From: Galbitalea soli
Lineage (GTDB): Bacteria; Actinomycetota; Actinomycetes; Actinomycetales; Microbacteriaceae
Length of the DNA stretch: 64,000 bases
Assembly: GCF_010686725.1 (NCBI RefSeq)
Contig: NZ_JAAGWZ010000004.1
Location: forward strand, 186,001-250,000
Reading direction: 5' to 3'
Below the pieces are notes generated by a model. It made no database searches. It saw nothing but the letters and a program-made list of their open reading frames with translations, and was not told the origin of the DNA. A program made the translations under genes and the position numbers. Of this stretch, positions 16,870-26,620 are shown piece by piece (positions within the stretch are counted from its first letter, which is position 1; every line of letters begins with the position of its first letter).

Positions 16870-17511
16870 ATGAGCGCGACCGCCCGCACCAGCCCCACCC
16901 GCATGCCCGAGAAGATGCGGGATGACCGCGCCGGCGTCACCCGCCTCATCGCCGACGCCCGCGTGGGCCACGTCGCCTTCGTGCACGAGGGTGCGCCCCG
17001 CGTGATGCCGATCGCGATCGTGGCGGACGGCGACGACGTGCTGCTCCACGGCTCCACCGGGTCGCCCTGGTTGCGCCTCCTGGCAACGGGAGTGCCGGTG
17101 TCGGTCGCGGTGACGGCCGTCGATGCCCTCGTGGTCGCCCGCTCCGCGTTCGAGTCGTCGATGCACTACCGCAGCGCGGTGCTGTTCGGCCGCTGCGCGC
17201 CCGTCGACCCCGTCGAGAAGGCAGCGGCCCTCGACCGCATCACCGAGGCGCTCATCCCGGGCCGCGTCTCGGAGCTTCGACCGCATCGCAGCAAGGAACT
17301 CGCGGCGACACTGCTCCTCCGGCTCGGCGTGGAGGAGTGGTCGTATCGGGTATCCGACGGGTGGCCCGAGGATGACGACGCAGACGTCGCCGGACCGGCG
17401 TGGGCCGGTGTGCTGCCGATGCGGAAGGGGTTCGCGGAGGCGATTCCGACGTTCGACCTGCGCGAGGGCATCCCCGTGCCCGCGTCGGTGCGCGGGCTGC
17501 TCGCGCCCTAG
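16870..17511 (+). CDS. pyridoxamine 5'-phosphate oxidase-like flavin protein
   Basis: The 213 residues form an FMN-binding split barrel of the PPOX/NimA type: ADARVGHVAFVHEGAPRVMPIAIVADGDDVLLHGST (about residues 28-63) is the flavin-binding strand pattern, and SSMHYRSAVLFGRC (about 95-108) is also typical. Members reduce nitro compounds or bind F420, FMN or heme, and the substrate is unknown here. It follows folD with its own leaderless promoter and so is probably separately expressed. Its stop overlaps the stop of the convergent DUF2207 gene by four bases (CTAG). Confidence 0.87.
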   Translation: MSATARTSPTRMPEKMRDDRAGVTRLIADARVGHVAFVHEGAPRVMPIAIVADGDDVLLHGSTGSPWLRLLATGVPVSVAVTAVDALVVARSAFESSMHYRSAVLFGRCAPVDPVEKAAALDRITEALIPGRVSELRPHRSKELAATLLLRLGVEEWSYRVSDGWPEDDDADVAGPAWAGVLPMRKGFAEAIPTFDLREGIPVPASVRGLLAP

Positions 17512-19670
17512 CGCCCGCCCCCACCACCTCCGCCGCCCCCGCCGCCGGCGAAGCCGCCGCCCGATGAGCCGCCGAAGGAGCTTCCCCCGCCGCTCGACGA
17601 CCAGGACGACGTGCTGGCGGGCGGCGTCATGCTCGCGCTGACGGCGGCGGGGAGGCTCGCGAGGGCCTGGGTGAACAGCATCGAGTTGAAGGTGCCGCTC
17701 GTGGCGAACCACTCGGGTGCCGCATCCTGCTGGTATCGCACGGCGAGTTCGCCCGCCCACTCCCGCTCGACGCCCCACAGTACGGCGAAGGGCAGCAGCT
17801 TCTCGTAGAGCTTCACGACCGCGGCGTTGTCGCCCACATCCACCCGCTCGGCCCCCTCGGGGCTCTGCAGCACCCGGAAGCGGTCGGCCTCCGCGAGCCG
17901 CAGGTAATCGCGCATGCCGAGCAGGTAGTCGCGCTGCTTGGCCCCGGCCTCGGTCAGCACCGGGCGCCGGTAGGCGGTCGCGAGCACGAGAACGGCGGCG
18001 ACGAAGGTGGCCACGAGCGCGAACAGGCTCCACTGACTCATGGCGTGCACCACGGCGGCCCCGGTGATGGTGGCCACGAGCTCGATGAGGAACAGCACGA
18101 AGAGGCCGATCGAGACGAGCACGCCCACCCGCATGTGCGCCCGGCGCCGGAACCCGTGGGTGACCGCCGCCTCGGTCACGAGGGAGCGCAGCTGGGCGAA
18201 CTGACCCGCCATCTCGCTGTTCGCCTCCAGCTCGCGCACCGTGCCGGGCGTGAGTGACACGCCGAAGAGGATCTCCAGCGCGACCTTCTCGGTGGCGTCG
18301 ACGTCGCTCGCGTGCACGAGCTGCACCGAGTAGTCCGCGCCGCGCTCCCCCGCCGCGTGGTCGAGAATGCGGAGGTTGCCGCGCACCGCGAGGCTCACGA
18401 TGAGCGCCGAGACGCCGCTCGAACTCCGACCGACCAGATCGGCCGCCTCCAGCAGGTCGAGCCCCGCCGGCACGGTGTACTGCGGAACGATGATGCCGCG
18501 TCCGCGCGCGTTGCGCGGGCCGGTGAGCACGCGCAGCAGGAGACCTGCGACGCCGCCACCGAGACCCAGCGCGAGGAACACGCCGCCGAGGATGTCCGAC
18601 CACAGCGGCGTCGTCAGGGTCGTCACGCCCGGCTCCGGTGCCGGGGCGCCCCCGTCGCCGCCCGCGTTCGGGTCGGGCTGCGACTGGATGAACGTCCCCG
18701 GCGCGAACCCGACCGCCACTGTCAGCGTCTTCTGCGGCTCCAACGGACCATACGCAGCGGTGATGACGGTCGGCGTGCCCGCGCGAGTGGGGGTCGGCGC
18801 GGGAATCATCGTCCCGGCACCCGTCCCGGCACCCGCTCCGGGTGACGCCCCCGCTCCGGGTGACGCCCCCGCGCTGGGTGACGCCCCCGCCCCGGCCGCC
18901 GCGCCGGCTCCCGCTCCCGCACCTGCTCCCGCGCCGGCACCCGCATCGGGCGCGCTCGTGATCGAGCAGCGATCGGTCGCCCCCTCGGCGCCGTGGTAGC
19001 ACGCGTTCTGCCCGGTGAGCGCGCCCGCGATCGCCGCCGCGACGTGCACGCGCGCGGTGACCCGCGCGAACGGCTGATCCCAGCCGGTTCCGTTGACGTC
19101 CCAGTAGAACTCGTCGTCGCCCGTGTCGGCGAACGGCCCCGCGACGTCCGTCTGCGTGTAGACGATCGTGTACGTGACGCTGCCGTGCACGTAGTCCTCG
19201 GTGCCGGTCGAGACCGTCGTGAATTGGCCGTCGTCGTCGATCGAGTACGGCTCCTTCGCGCCGAGCGAGTCCGCAACGGAGACGATGTGCGTCTGCAGCC
19301 GGATCCCTCGGTAGTAGTCGGGGATCGCGCGCTCGATGCCCTTGTTCTGGTCGGACTCCGGGAAGACCGCGGTGAGCGTCTCCACCGTCTTCAGGCTCGC
19401 GTGGCCCTCGGCATCGAGGCTCAGGTAGTAGTCGGCGGTGAAGGCCGAGAAGCGGAAGTCGCTCGTGTCTGCCCGAACGCCGGCGGCGGCGCCGCGCGTG
19501 CCTGCGAGAGCGGGGGCGTTTACGGCCACGGGGCCGCGGGTGCCGGCGGGGGCGTTGGCGGTGGCGGCCGTGGCCGGGCCGATCGCGAGTGCGGCCGCGG
19601 CGAGGGCGGCCGTCGCGGCACTCAGCAGGATGCGCGCCGCGCGCACCCCGAAACGTCGAGGGATCATCAC
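17508..19670 (-). CDS. DUF2207-family membrane protein with low-complexity segments
   Basis: About 720 residues. An N-terminal hydrophobic segment ending AIGPATAATA (about 35) is a signal peptide. A DUF2207 extracellular domain follows (about 65-230), then an Ala/Gly/Ser/Pro run (about 240-290). A membrane helix near 360, a cytoplasmic part with ARGRGIIVPQYTVPAGLDLLEAADL, and two more helices (about 535-590) come next. The C-terminus ends in Ser/Gly blocks and a poly-Gly tail. Function in the family is unknown. I chose the GTG at 19670 because TACACT lies exactly six bases upstream (leaderless); the next codon is ATG and could also start. Confidence 0.85.
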   Translation of the reverse strand: MMIPRRFGVRAARILLSAATAALAAAALAIGPATAATANAPAGTRGPVAVNAPALAGTRGAAAGVRADTSDFRFSAFTADYYLSLDAEGHASLKTVETLTAVFPESDQNKGIERAIPDYYRGIRLQTHIVSVADSLGAKEPYSIDDDGQFTTVSTGTEDYVHGSVTYTIVYTQTDVAGPFADTGDDEFYWDVNGTGWDQPFARVTARVHVAAAIAGALTGQNACYHGAEGATDRCSITSAPDAGAGAGAGAGAGAGAAAGAGASPSAGASPGAGASPGAGAGTGAGTMIPAPTPTRAGTPTVITAAYGPLEPQKTLTVAVGFAPGTFIQSQPDPNAGGDGGAPAPEPGVTTLTTPLWSDILGGVFLALGLGGGVAGLLLRVLTGPRNARGRGIIVPQYTVPAGLDLLEAADLVGRSSSGVSALIVSLAVRGNLRILDHAAGERGADYSVQLVHASDVDATEKVALEILFGVSLTPGTVRELEANSEMAGQFAQLRSLVTEAAVTHGFRRRAHMRVGVLVSIGLFVLFLIELVATITGAAVVHAMSQWSLFALVATFVAAVLVLATAYRRPVLTEAGAKQRDYLLGMRDYLRLAEADRFRVLQSPEGAERVDVGDNAAVVKLYEKLLPFAVLWGVEREWAGELAVRYQQDAAPEWFATSGTFNSMLFTQALASLPAAVSASMTPPASTSSWSSSGGGSSFGGSSGGGFAGGGGGGGGGGGR
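18832..18885. repeat. 18-bp tandem repeat in the DUF2207 gene
   Basis: Three consecutive copies of CCGCTCCGGGTGACGCCC-type units (the third with small changes) encode repeated GASPGA residues on the minus strand. Slippage could change linker length between strains. Confidence 0.7.
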
Positions 19671-19682
19671 GACGCGAGTGTA
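19671..19682 (-). promoter_or_regulatory. leaderless promoter of the DUF2207 gene
   Basis: TACACT at 19682-19677 on the minus strand, six bases, then the GTG at 19670; no ribosome-binding site. Confidence 0.5.
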
Positions 19683-19740
19683 GCGGGCGGGGTGCGAGAG
19701 CGGGCGGGTCACCCCGGCCGCGCACGCGACCTGCCTCACG

Positions 19741-19778
19741 CGCGGACCGCCGCCCAGCGCGCGGGCCGCCGCCCAGCG
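19741..19778. repeat. two copies of a 19-bp GC-rich repeat
   Basis: CGCGGACCGCCGCCCAGCG and CGCGGGCCGCCGCCCAGCG (one difference) lie in tandem between the galK stop and the DUF2207 gene. No hairpin with a T-tract is formed; no function is proposed. Confidence 0.6.
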
Positions 19779-19790
19779 CGCGACCCCGCG

Positions 19791-20947
<1,157 letters not shown>

Positions 20948-20948
<1 letters not shown>

Positions 20949-22072
20949 TACTGCTCCTGGTCGAGTCGGGCGAGACCCTCGCGGATGAATGCGGCGGAGG
21001 CCTCGGGGGTGACGTCCCCGATGAAGGCGCCCATCGCCGTCTCGGAGCCGGCGAGGTACTTGAGTTTGGTGGCGGCACGCCTCGGTGAGGTCAGCTGCAG
21101 CATGAGCCGCACGGTGTCGCGCCCGACGTTCACGGGTGCCTGGTGCCAGGCCGCGATGTACGGGGTCGGGGTGTCGTAGAGCATGTCGATGCCGCGCAGC
21201 AGTCGCAGGTACAGGGTGGAGAGCTCATCGCGCTCGGCGTCGCTCGTGGCCGCGAAGTCGGGCACCTGGCGGTGCGGGAGCATGTGCACCTCGATCGGCC
21301 AGCGGGCGGCGAACGGCACGAAGGCGGTCCAGTGCTCACCGCTCAGGATGACCCGCTCCGAGCCGCGCTCGAAGTCGAGGATGCGCTGGAAGAGGTCCGG
21401 TCCCACCCGCTCGATCGACGCGAGCAGGCGCGTCGTCTTCGGCGTGATGTAGGGGTAGGAGTAGATCTGGCCGTGGGGGTGGTGGAGGGTGACGCCGATC
21501 TCCTCGCCGCGATTCTCGAAGGGGAAGACCTGCTGCACGCCCGGGAGCGCGGAGAGCGCTGCGGTGCGGTCGGCCCACGCTTCGATCACCGTGCGCGCCC
21601 GCGACGGGGTCTGGGTGCCGAACGACCCGGTGGTCGCGGGGCTGAAGCAGACTACCTCGCAGCGACCCACCGAGGTGTAGCGGCGGCCGAGATCGATCTC
21701 GCCGAGCGCCGCGAGGCTCGGGGGAGCGCCGTCGGCGCCGGCGAGGTCGGGGCCGAAGCTCGGCGACCGGTTCTCGAACACGGCGACGTCGTACTGGTCG
21801 GGGATCTCCGAGGGGTTCGCCGCGGTGGCCGGCGCGAGCGGGTCCTGATCGGCGGGCGGCAGGAAGACGCGATTCTGTCGCGCGGCGGCGACGGAGATCC
21901 ACTCGCCGGTGAGCACGTCCTGGCGCATCACGGCGGTGGCGGGGCGGGGATCGAGCGTGCGGGCATCCGCCTTGCGCTCGGGGGGCAACGTCGTGTCGGC
22001 GTCGTCGAAGTAGATGAGTTCTCGTCCGTCTGCCAGCGTGGTGGCCCGTTTGACGATTCCGCTCGTGGTCAT
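20948..22072 (-). CDS. galT: galactose-1-phosphate uridylyltransferase
   Basis: The 374-residue enzyme exchanges UMP between UDP-glucose and galactose-1-phosphate in the Leloir pathway. The active-site HPH is in LHHPHGQIYSYPY (about residues 173-185), and HMLPHRQVPDF and AAWHQAPVN mark the second half. The start at 22072 is supported by a TATCGT -10 element six bases before the ATG. The frame stays open far upstream into the divergent regulator gene, but that extension runs across the operator and is not coding. No galE is nearby. Confidence 0.95.
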
Positions 22073-22129
22073 GCGATTACGATACCGAAAGAATTGACTT
22101 TCGGTATCGTAAATATTTAAACTCAGGAT
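22073..22129. promoter_or_regulatory. gal divergent promoter with 36-bp palindromic operator
   Basis: TTACGATACCGAAAG (22077-22091) and its exact reverse complement (22098-22112) surround AATTGA. For the regulator gene, a -35 TTGACT (22094-22099) sits inside the palindrome and, 18 bases on, TAAACT (22118-22123) is six bases before the ATG at 22130. For galT, TATCGT (22084-22079, minus) lies in the left arm six bases before the ATG at 22072. One bound repressor could shut both promoters, and both messages would be leaderless. Confidence 0.8.
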
Positions 22130-22951
22130 ATGGAACGCGCCGACACCCGCCGCGACGCCCTCCACGCCCTCGTGCGGGAGCGCGGATTCCTGCGCGTTGC
22201 CGACGCGAGCCGCCTCTTCGAGGTCAGTGAGGTGACCATTCGCGCCGACCTCACCGCACTCGAGGAGTCGGGACTCGTCATGCGCACCCACGGCGGGGCG
22301 ATGCCGCGCGGTGGCGACGGCGACGCGACCGCGCCGACTCCCGCGTCCGCCCCGGAGTCGGCCCTCGAACAGTCGCTCGCCCGGGAGAGCGCCGCCAAAC
22401 GGGCGATCGGGGCGGCGGCGGCGGCCCTCGTGACGCCGGGGCAGAGCATCCTGCTCGACGTCGGCTCGACCGCGCTCGCCGTGGCGCAGGCGCTCGTCGC
22501 GCGCACCGATCTCGATGAGCTCTCGATCATCACCAATGGGCTGTCGATCGCGCTCGCGCTGGAACCTGCGATGCCGCGCTTCACGGTCGTGCTGACCGGC
22601 GGAACACTGCGCCCGCTGCAGCACTCGCTCGTGAACCCGGGCGCCTCGGAGTTTCTGGAGCAGGTGCACGCCGACCTCGCGTTGATCGGCTGCAACGGGG
22701 TCGACCTCGTGCGCGGCGTGACCAATGTGAACTACCCCGAGGCCGAGGTGAAGCGCCGCATGGTGCAATCCTCCAAGCGGCGCGTGCTCATCGCAGACGG
22801 CAGCAAGCTGGGTCAGGCGCACCTCGGCCTGATCGGCCCGCTCTCGGATTTCGAGCTGCTGGTGACCGGCGGCGAGGCCCCACGGGGCGCGGTCCGCGGG
22901 CTCCGCGAGCACGGTCTCGAGGTCATCGTCGCCGCCACCGGGCCGCAGTAG
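22130..22951 (+). CDS. DeoR-family transcriptional regulator of galactose genes
   Basis: The 273 residues begin with a winged helix-turn-helix (about 5-60: DALHALVRERGFLRVADASRLFEVSEVTIRADLTALEESGLVMRTHGGA). A sugar-phosphate sensing domain of the DeoR type follows (GQSILLDVGSTALAVAQAL near 105 and KRRVLIADGSKLGQAHLGLIGPLSDFELLVTG near the end). Its gene is divergent from galT-galK, with a long palindrome between them, so it most likely represses both and responds to a phosphorylated galactose intermediate (inference). No ribosome site is present. Confidence 0.92.
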   Translation: MERADTRRDALHALVRERGFLRVADASRLFEVSEVTIRADLTALEESGLVMRTHGGAMPRGGDGDATAPTPASAPESALEQSLARESAAKRAIGAAAAALVTPGQSILLDVGSTALAVAQALVARTDLDELSIITNGLSIALALEPAMPRFTVVLTGGTLRPLQHSLVNPGASEFLEQVHADLALIGCNGVDLVRGVTNVNYPEAEVKRRMVQSSKRRVLIADGSKLGQAHLGLIGPLSDFELLVTGGEAPRGAVRGLREHGLEVIVAATGPQ

Positions 22952-22960
22952 GCTGGGCGG
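22949..22960 (+). promoter_or_regulatory. leaderless promoter of the aldose 1-epimerase
   Basis: TAGGCT at 22949-22954 overlaps the TAG stop of the regulator gene and is followed by six bases and the ATG at 22961. Confidence 0.6.
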
Positions 22961-23884
22961 ATGCGCGCTCCCACCGGTGAACAGTACGTCCTGACCCGCT
23001 CCACGCCGCTCGGTGCGGCGGAGGCCATCATCACGGAGGTCGCCGCCTCCATCCGCACCCTCCGCATCGGCGGGATCGACCTCACCCAGCCCTACGACGA
23101 GGGGCGCTCACCCGCCTTCGGCTGCGGGATCGTGCTCGTGCCCTGGCCCAATCGGGTGCGGGACGGCAAGTGGCGCCTGGGCGGTGACCTCCAGCAGCTC
23201 GACATCACCGAGGTGGAGCGCAACAACGCCATCCACGGTCTGCTCCGCAACACCGCCTATCGACTCGTCTCGCGCACCGAGAGCTCGGTCACGCTCGGCG
23301 CCGTCGTCTTCCCCCAGCACGGCTATCCCTTCCAGCTCGACACGACCGTCACCTACGAGCTCGTCGACGACGGCCTGCGCGTCACCCACTCGATCACCAA
23401 CGAGTCCGCCTCCGACGCGCCCGTCGCGATCGGCACGCACCCCTTCTTCCAGATCGGCGATGTCGACACCGAGCAGCTGACCCTCACGGTGCACGGCTCC
23501 ACCCGGTTCCCGGTGGACGAGCGCCTCAACGTGGGCGACGAGATCCCGGTCACCGGCAGCAAGTACGACCTGCGCAGCGGCCGGAAGGTGAGCGAGGTCA
23601 ACCTCGATGACGCCTTCGGCGCCGTCGTGCCGGTCGACCAGGTCACCGCGACCCTCACCGCACCGGATGGCCGCTGGGTCGGACTCTGGCAGGACGAGAA
23701 CTTCCCCTACGTGCAGGTTTTCACCACGCGCATCTTCCCGCGCATCGGCGGCGGCTTCACGACGGGGGTCGCGATCGAGCCGATGACCGCGCCCGCCGAC
23801 GCCTTCAACTCGGGGCAGTCGCTCAAGTGGCTGGGTAGTGGCGAGAACTGGGTCGCCAGTTGGGGAATCCGCTACTCGGCTTAG
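22961..23884 (+). CDS. aldose 1-epimerase family protein
   Basis: The 307-residue product belongs to the galactose mutarotase fold: PWPNRVRDGKW (about residues 63-73), the substrate histidine in NNAIHGLLRN (about 88-97), GTHPFFQIG near 155 and the C-terminal EPMTAPADAFNSG, where a catalytic Glu/Asp region is expected. It interconverts alpha and beta anomers so galactokinase gets its preferred form. Lying directly behind the gal regulator it completes the galactose locus, though its own -10 element suggests separate transcription. Confidence 0.92.
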   Translation: MRAPTGEQYVLTRSTPLGAAEAIITEVAASIRTLRIGGIDLTQPYDEGRSPAFGCGIVLVPWPNRVRDGKWRLGGDLQQLDITEVERNNAIHGLLRNTAYRLVSRTESSVTLGAVVFPQHGYPFQLDTTVTYELVDDGLRVTHSITNESASDAPVAIGTHPFFQIGDVDTEQLTLTVHGSTRFPVDERLNVGDEIPVTGSKYDLRSGRKVSEVNLDDAFGAVVPVDQVTATLTAPDGRWVGLWQDENFPYVQVFTTRIFPRIGGGFTTGVAIEPMTAPADAFNSGQSLKWLGSGENWVASWGIRYSA

Positions 23885-23893
23885 GCTGGGCAC
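23882..23893 (+). promoter_or_regulatory. leaderless promoter of the 148-residue protein gene
   Basis: TAGGCT at 23882-23887 overlaps the epimerase stop and is followed by six bases and the ATG at 23894. Confidence 0.6.
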
Positions 23894-24340
23894 ATGATCT
23901 CGACCGAGCTCGCCCGCGCACTCCGCGACTCGGGGCTGGTCTGGCACCCGGCCGCCGGTGACGCCTTCCGCATCGACCGGGTGGAGGTCGACGGCGACAT
24001 CTTCATCCTCAGCGACATGACGGTCGAGGCGCACGAGTTCTCCACTGGCACCGTGCTCGGCTTCAACGGCACCACCGAGTGGGCGCTCGACTCGGTCGAC
24101 ATTCACGACGCCCTGTGGATGCCCAGCGAGGCGCAATTGCGCGAGCTCCTGCGTGGCACGTTCCGCTCGCTCGTCCGCACCGGCGACGCGTTCACGGTCA
24201 GCGCCGTGGTCGACGGCGAGGAGCGCAGCTACACCGCGCCCGACGCCGCCGACGCCTACGGCCGCGCTCTGCTCGCCTACATCGACGCGTCGCTCGGCGA
24301 CCCGCTGCCCGAACTCGACGACGAGCTGCCCGAGGCCTGA
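23894..24340 (+). CDS. conserved hypothetical protein, 148 residues
   Basis: Soluble, acidic, no membrane helix and no signal peptide. It starts MISTELARALRDSGLVWHPAAGDAFRIDRVEVDGDIFILSDMTVEAHEF and ends in an Asp/Glu-rich tail. I recall similar short actinobacterial proteins given doubtful pilus-assembly names, but nothing here supports that role. A leaderless promoter and normal codon use support a real gene. Its last 64 bases overlap the end of the convergent YcnI-like gene, so one of the two acidic or serine-rich tails is under little constraint. Confidence 0.75.
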   Translation: MISTELARALRDSGLVWHPAAGDAFRIDRVEVDGDIFILSDMTVEAHEFSTGTVLGFNGTTEWALDSVDIHDALWMPSEAQLRELLRGTFRSLVRTGDAFTVSAVVDGEERSYTAPDAADAYGRALLAYIDASLGDPLPELDDELPEA

Positions 24341-25104
24341 GGGCGGGACGACGGCCCGGAGGCGCGGCCGCGCGGCCTCAGGTACGCGAAGAGAGCGACG
24401 ACGAGGGCGACGACCGCGATCGCGAGACCGGCCGAGGCGAGGATGACCGCCGTCGGGTCGCTCACCCCGGCGCCGGCTGCCGCCTCCCCGTGCGCCGCGA
24501 TCGTCGGCCCGCCGTCGCCCGCGGTCGCCGCGTGGTCACCGCTGGGCGGTGCGTCTGTGATGTACAGCGTCGGCGCGGGGTGGTCGGGTTCCGCGCCCGA
24601 GGCCGGGGTGGGCTGATCCCAGCGCACGACGGTGCCATCGGAGTAGGTCTGGGTGACCGGCAGGAGCACCCGGCCCGTAGTCGGCACGAGGTCGAGGGCG
24701 AGGGAGAACTCCTGGAACTGTCCGTCGGCGATTCCGCCGCCCGCGGCCGCCGTGAAGACGATCGCGCGGGGGGCCTCGGTGACCTGCACGCCGTCGCTGC
24801 TGAGCGGAGTGGGGAGGGTGGCGGTCGTGACCCGCGCCGACCATCCGGCGACCGGGTCGTACTCGGCGCCGGCGAAGGGGGTTGCGGTGGGCAGGTCGAT
24901 CTCGACCCGGACGGTCCGTGCGGTCGCGGACTCGTTGGGCACGCGGAAGGTGATGGCGACGTCGCTGCCGGGCGTCGCCGTGTCGGGGGAGACGGCGACG
25001 TGGGCGCTGGCGGCGAGTGGGGCGCCGAGCACGAGCAGGGCGACGGCGGCGGTGGTGCCGAGGGCGAGCGCGGCGCGGCGGCGCGCGGGGGAGTGGGTGG
25101 TCAT
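24277..25104 (-). CDS. YcnI-like (DUF1775) copper-binding membrane-anchored protein
   Basis: The 275-residue protein has a signal peptide cut after ASA, so the mature protein starts at His35 (HVAVSPDTATPGSDVAITFRVPNES). In YcnI of Bacillus subtilis this N-terminal His and a conserved Trp coordinate Cu(II). The DUF1775 domain runs to about residue 185, then come a His-containing spacer, one membrane helix (about 220-242) and a Ser/Gly-rich cytoplasmic tail. The ATG at 25104 has AAGGA upstream. It follows a Met/His-rich membrane protein gene by 65 bases on the same strand, which suggests a copper-handling pair. Confidence 0.9.
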   Translation of the reverse strand: MTTHSPARRRAALALGTTAAVALLVLGAPLAASAHVAVSPDTATPGSDVAITFRVPNESATARTVRVEIDLPTATPFAGAEYDPVAGWSARVTTATLPTPLSSDGVQVTEAPRAIVFTAAAGGGIADGQFQEFSLALDLVPTTGRVLLPVTQTYSDGTVVRWDQPTPASGAEPDHPAPTLYITDAPPSGDHAATAGDGGPTIAAHGEAAAGAGVSDPTAVILASAGLAIAVVALVVALFAYLRPRGRASGPSSRPQASGSSSSSSGSGSPSDASM

Positions 25105-25169
25105 AACTGTCCTTCGTAACGGGTGAGGGGGTGGGCGTGCACGTGCGCGCCCGGCACCCGTCGCTCGGG

Positions 25170-25841
25170 TCAGCCGGGGGCGCCGATCGCGGCGGGAGGT
25201 CCGCGGTGTCGCAGCGCGGAGAGCAGCACCGCGGCGGCGACCGGGTGCTGCGGGTGGGTGGCGTGCGGGTGGGCATCCGCCGAAAGGGTCGTTGCCCGCA
25301 GACCCGCGAACCGCAGGGCGCGGCTGACCGCGAGGGCGGCGCTGCGCCCGAGGGAGCGAACCGCCCGCTCTCCCCACACGAGGGCGGCGATCGTGAGCAG
25401 CGCGGCCAGCGCGTGGGCCGCCCACATCACGGCGCCCCCACCGAGCGGCGGGATGACCGTGCCGACCGCCCCGGCGCTCGCCGCAGCGTGCCCCGGCATT
25501 CCGGGCATGCCCATGGCATCGACGGCCGCGCTCGGGCCGACTCCTGACTGCACCGCGCCCGCGTCCAGTCGCGCCGCGCCGATGCCCAGTTCCACCGCGC
25601 CGATCCCGAAGAGCGCGTGGAAGGCGAGCTGGCTGAGCAGCACGGTGGCGCTGAGGCGCAGGCGGGAGAGCGCCCGACCGGCGATCGCGACGCCCGCCAG
25701 CCCCGAGAGCGCGAGAGCCAGGGCGACACCGGCGAGCCCGGGGGTCGACCCGCCGCCCGCGACGTGGGCGAAGGCCGCGACGAAGACCGCGAGTCCCGAG
25801 GCGCAGAGGCCGCGGAGCACCCGGCCCCAGCGCTGCGTCAC
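25170..25841 (-). CDS. multi-pass membrane protein with Met/His-rich loops
   Basis: The 223 residues contain about six hydrophobic helices. A loop reading MGMPGMPGHAAASA (about residues 104-117) and a tail ADAHPHATHPQHP (about 192-205) are rich in Met and His, the usual soft-metal ligands of copper proteins. I do not recognise a family. The GTG start overlaps the stop of the SRAP gene (GTGA), so it is translated as part of that operon, and the YcnI-like copper protein follows it. A role in copper handling is inferred from composition and neighbour only. Confidence 0.72.
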   Translation of the reverse strand: MTQRWGRVLRGLCASGLAVFVAAFAHVAGGGSTPGLAGVALALALSGLAGVAIAGRALSRLRLSATVLLSQLAFHALFGIGAVELGIGAARLDAGAVQSGVGPSAAVDAMGMPGMPGHAAASAGAVGTVIPPLGGGAVMWAAHALAALLTIAALVWGERAVRSLGRSAALAVSRALRFAGLRATTLSADAHPHATHPQHPVAAAVLLSALRHRGPPAAIGAPG

Positions 25842-26524
25842 GCCGGGTCCGCGGGCAGCGGGCGGAGCAACTGCGGTCCGTTGTTGCGCACGCTGTTGAC
25901 GTCGCGGCTGACCTCGTAGTGGGTGAGCCGGTGGGCGACCTCGAGGGACTCGCGGTCGAGGATGGCCAGTGCGGAGGCGGTGTCGAGCTCGGGGGAGAGC
26001 CAGTCGTGGTAGGCGTCCGGGGTGAGGCAGGCGGGCATCCGGTCGTGGACCTCGCCGGGGGCGACGTGCGCGTCGCGCGTGATGATGGCGGTCGAGAGCA
26101 CCCAGCGGGTCTCGTCGTCCTCCGTCTTGGCCGGGTCGCGCCACGCGGTGACGATCCCCGCCATCGCGAGCGCGTTGTCGGGGTCGAAGATGTAGTGCGG
26201 CTGCTTGCCCGTCTCGGTGATGGTCCACTCGTAGTAACCCGAAGCGGGGATGATGCACCGGCCGCTCGCGAACGCTTTGCGGAACATCCCCGAGCTGCTC
26301 ACCGTCTCGATGCGGGCGTTGATGGGCTGCGGCCGCTGCTTCATCGAGGTGGCCCACGGCGGCACGAATCCCCAGTGCGCCCGCGTGATCTCGCGGGTGC
26401 CGTGCCGCTGCCGCGCGAGCGCGATCGGCGTCGTGGGAGCGACGTTGTAGTTGGGCGTCAGGTCATCCGGCTCGAAGAGCCCGGGCAGGGTGAGGCGCTC
26501 GTTGACCACGAAGCGTCCGCACAT
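25838..26524 (-). CDS. SRAP/HMCES-type abasic-site shielding protein (YedK family)
   Basis: The 228 residues begin Met-Cys-Gly-Arg-Phe. After removal of Met the catalytic Cys2 forms a thiazolidine cross-link with abasic sites in single-stranded DNA. Other active-site residues are visible: NYNVAPT (about residues 25-31), the glutamate in GYYEW near 98 and the histidine in HDRMP near 165. The frame is open 18 codons further upstream, but only the ATG at 26524 leaves Cys at position 2. The downstream membrane-protein gene overlaps it by GTGA, an unusual partner for a DNA repair protein. Confidence 0.94.
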   Translation of the reverse strand: MCGRFVVNERLTLPGLFEPDDLTPNYNVAPTTPIALARQRHGTREITRAHWGFVPPWATSMKQRPQPINARIETVSSSGMFRKAFASGRCIIPASGYYEWTITETGKQPHYIFDPDNALAMAGIVTAWRDPAKTEDDETRWVLSTAIITRDAHVAPGEVHDRMPACLTPDAYHDWLSPELDTASALAILDRESLEVAHRLTHYEVSRDVNSVRNNGPQLLRPLPADPA

Positions 26525-26620
26525 GACTCCATCCTGCCCCGCCCCGCCGACAAGCGCGAGCCGCCCCCGCCTCGCCAACGGGCGCGAGCGGGCGAGCCGC
26601 CCGCCGGGGGATGCCCGGGC

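Noticed and set aside
22073-22912. 280-codon upstream extension of galT
   Set aside because: It crosses the operator and is antisense to the DeoR-type gene; GalT homology begins at 22072.
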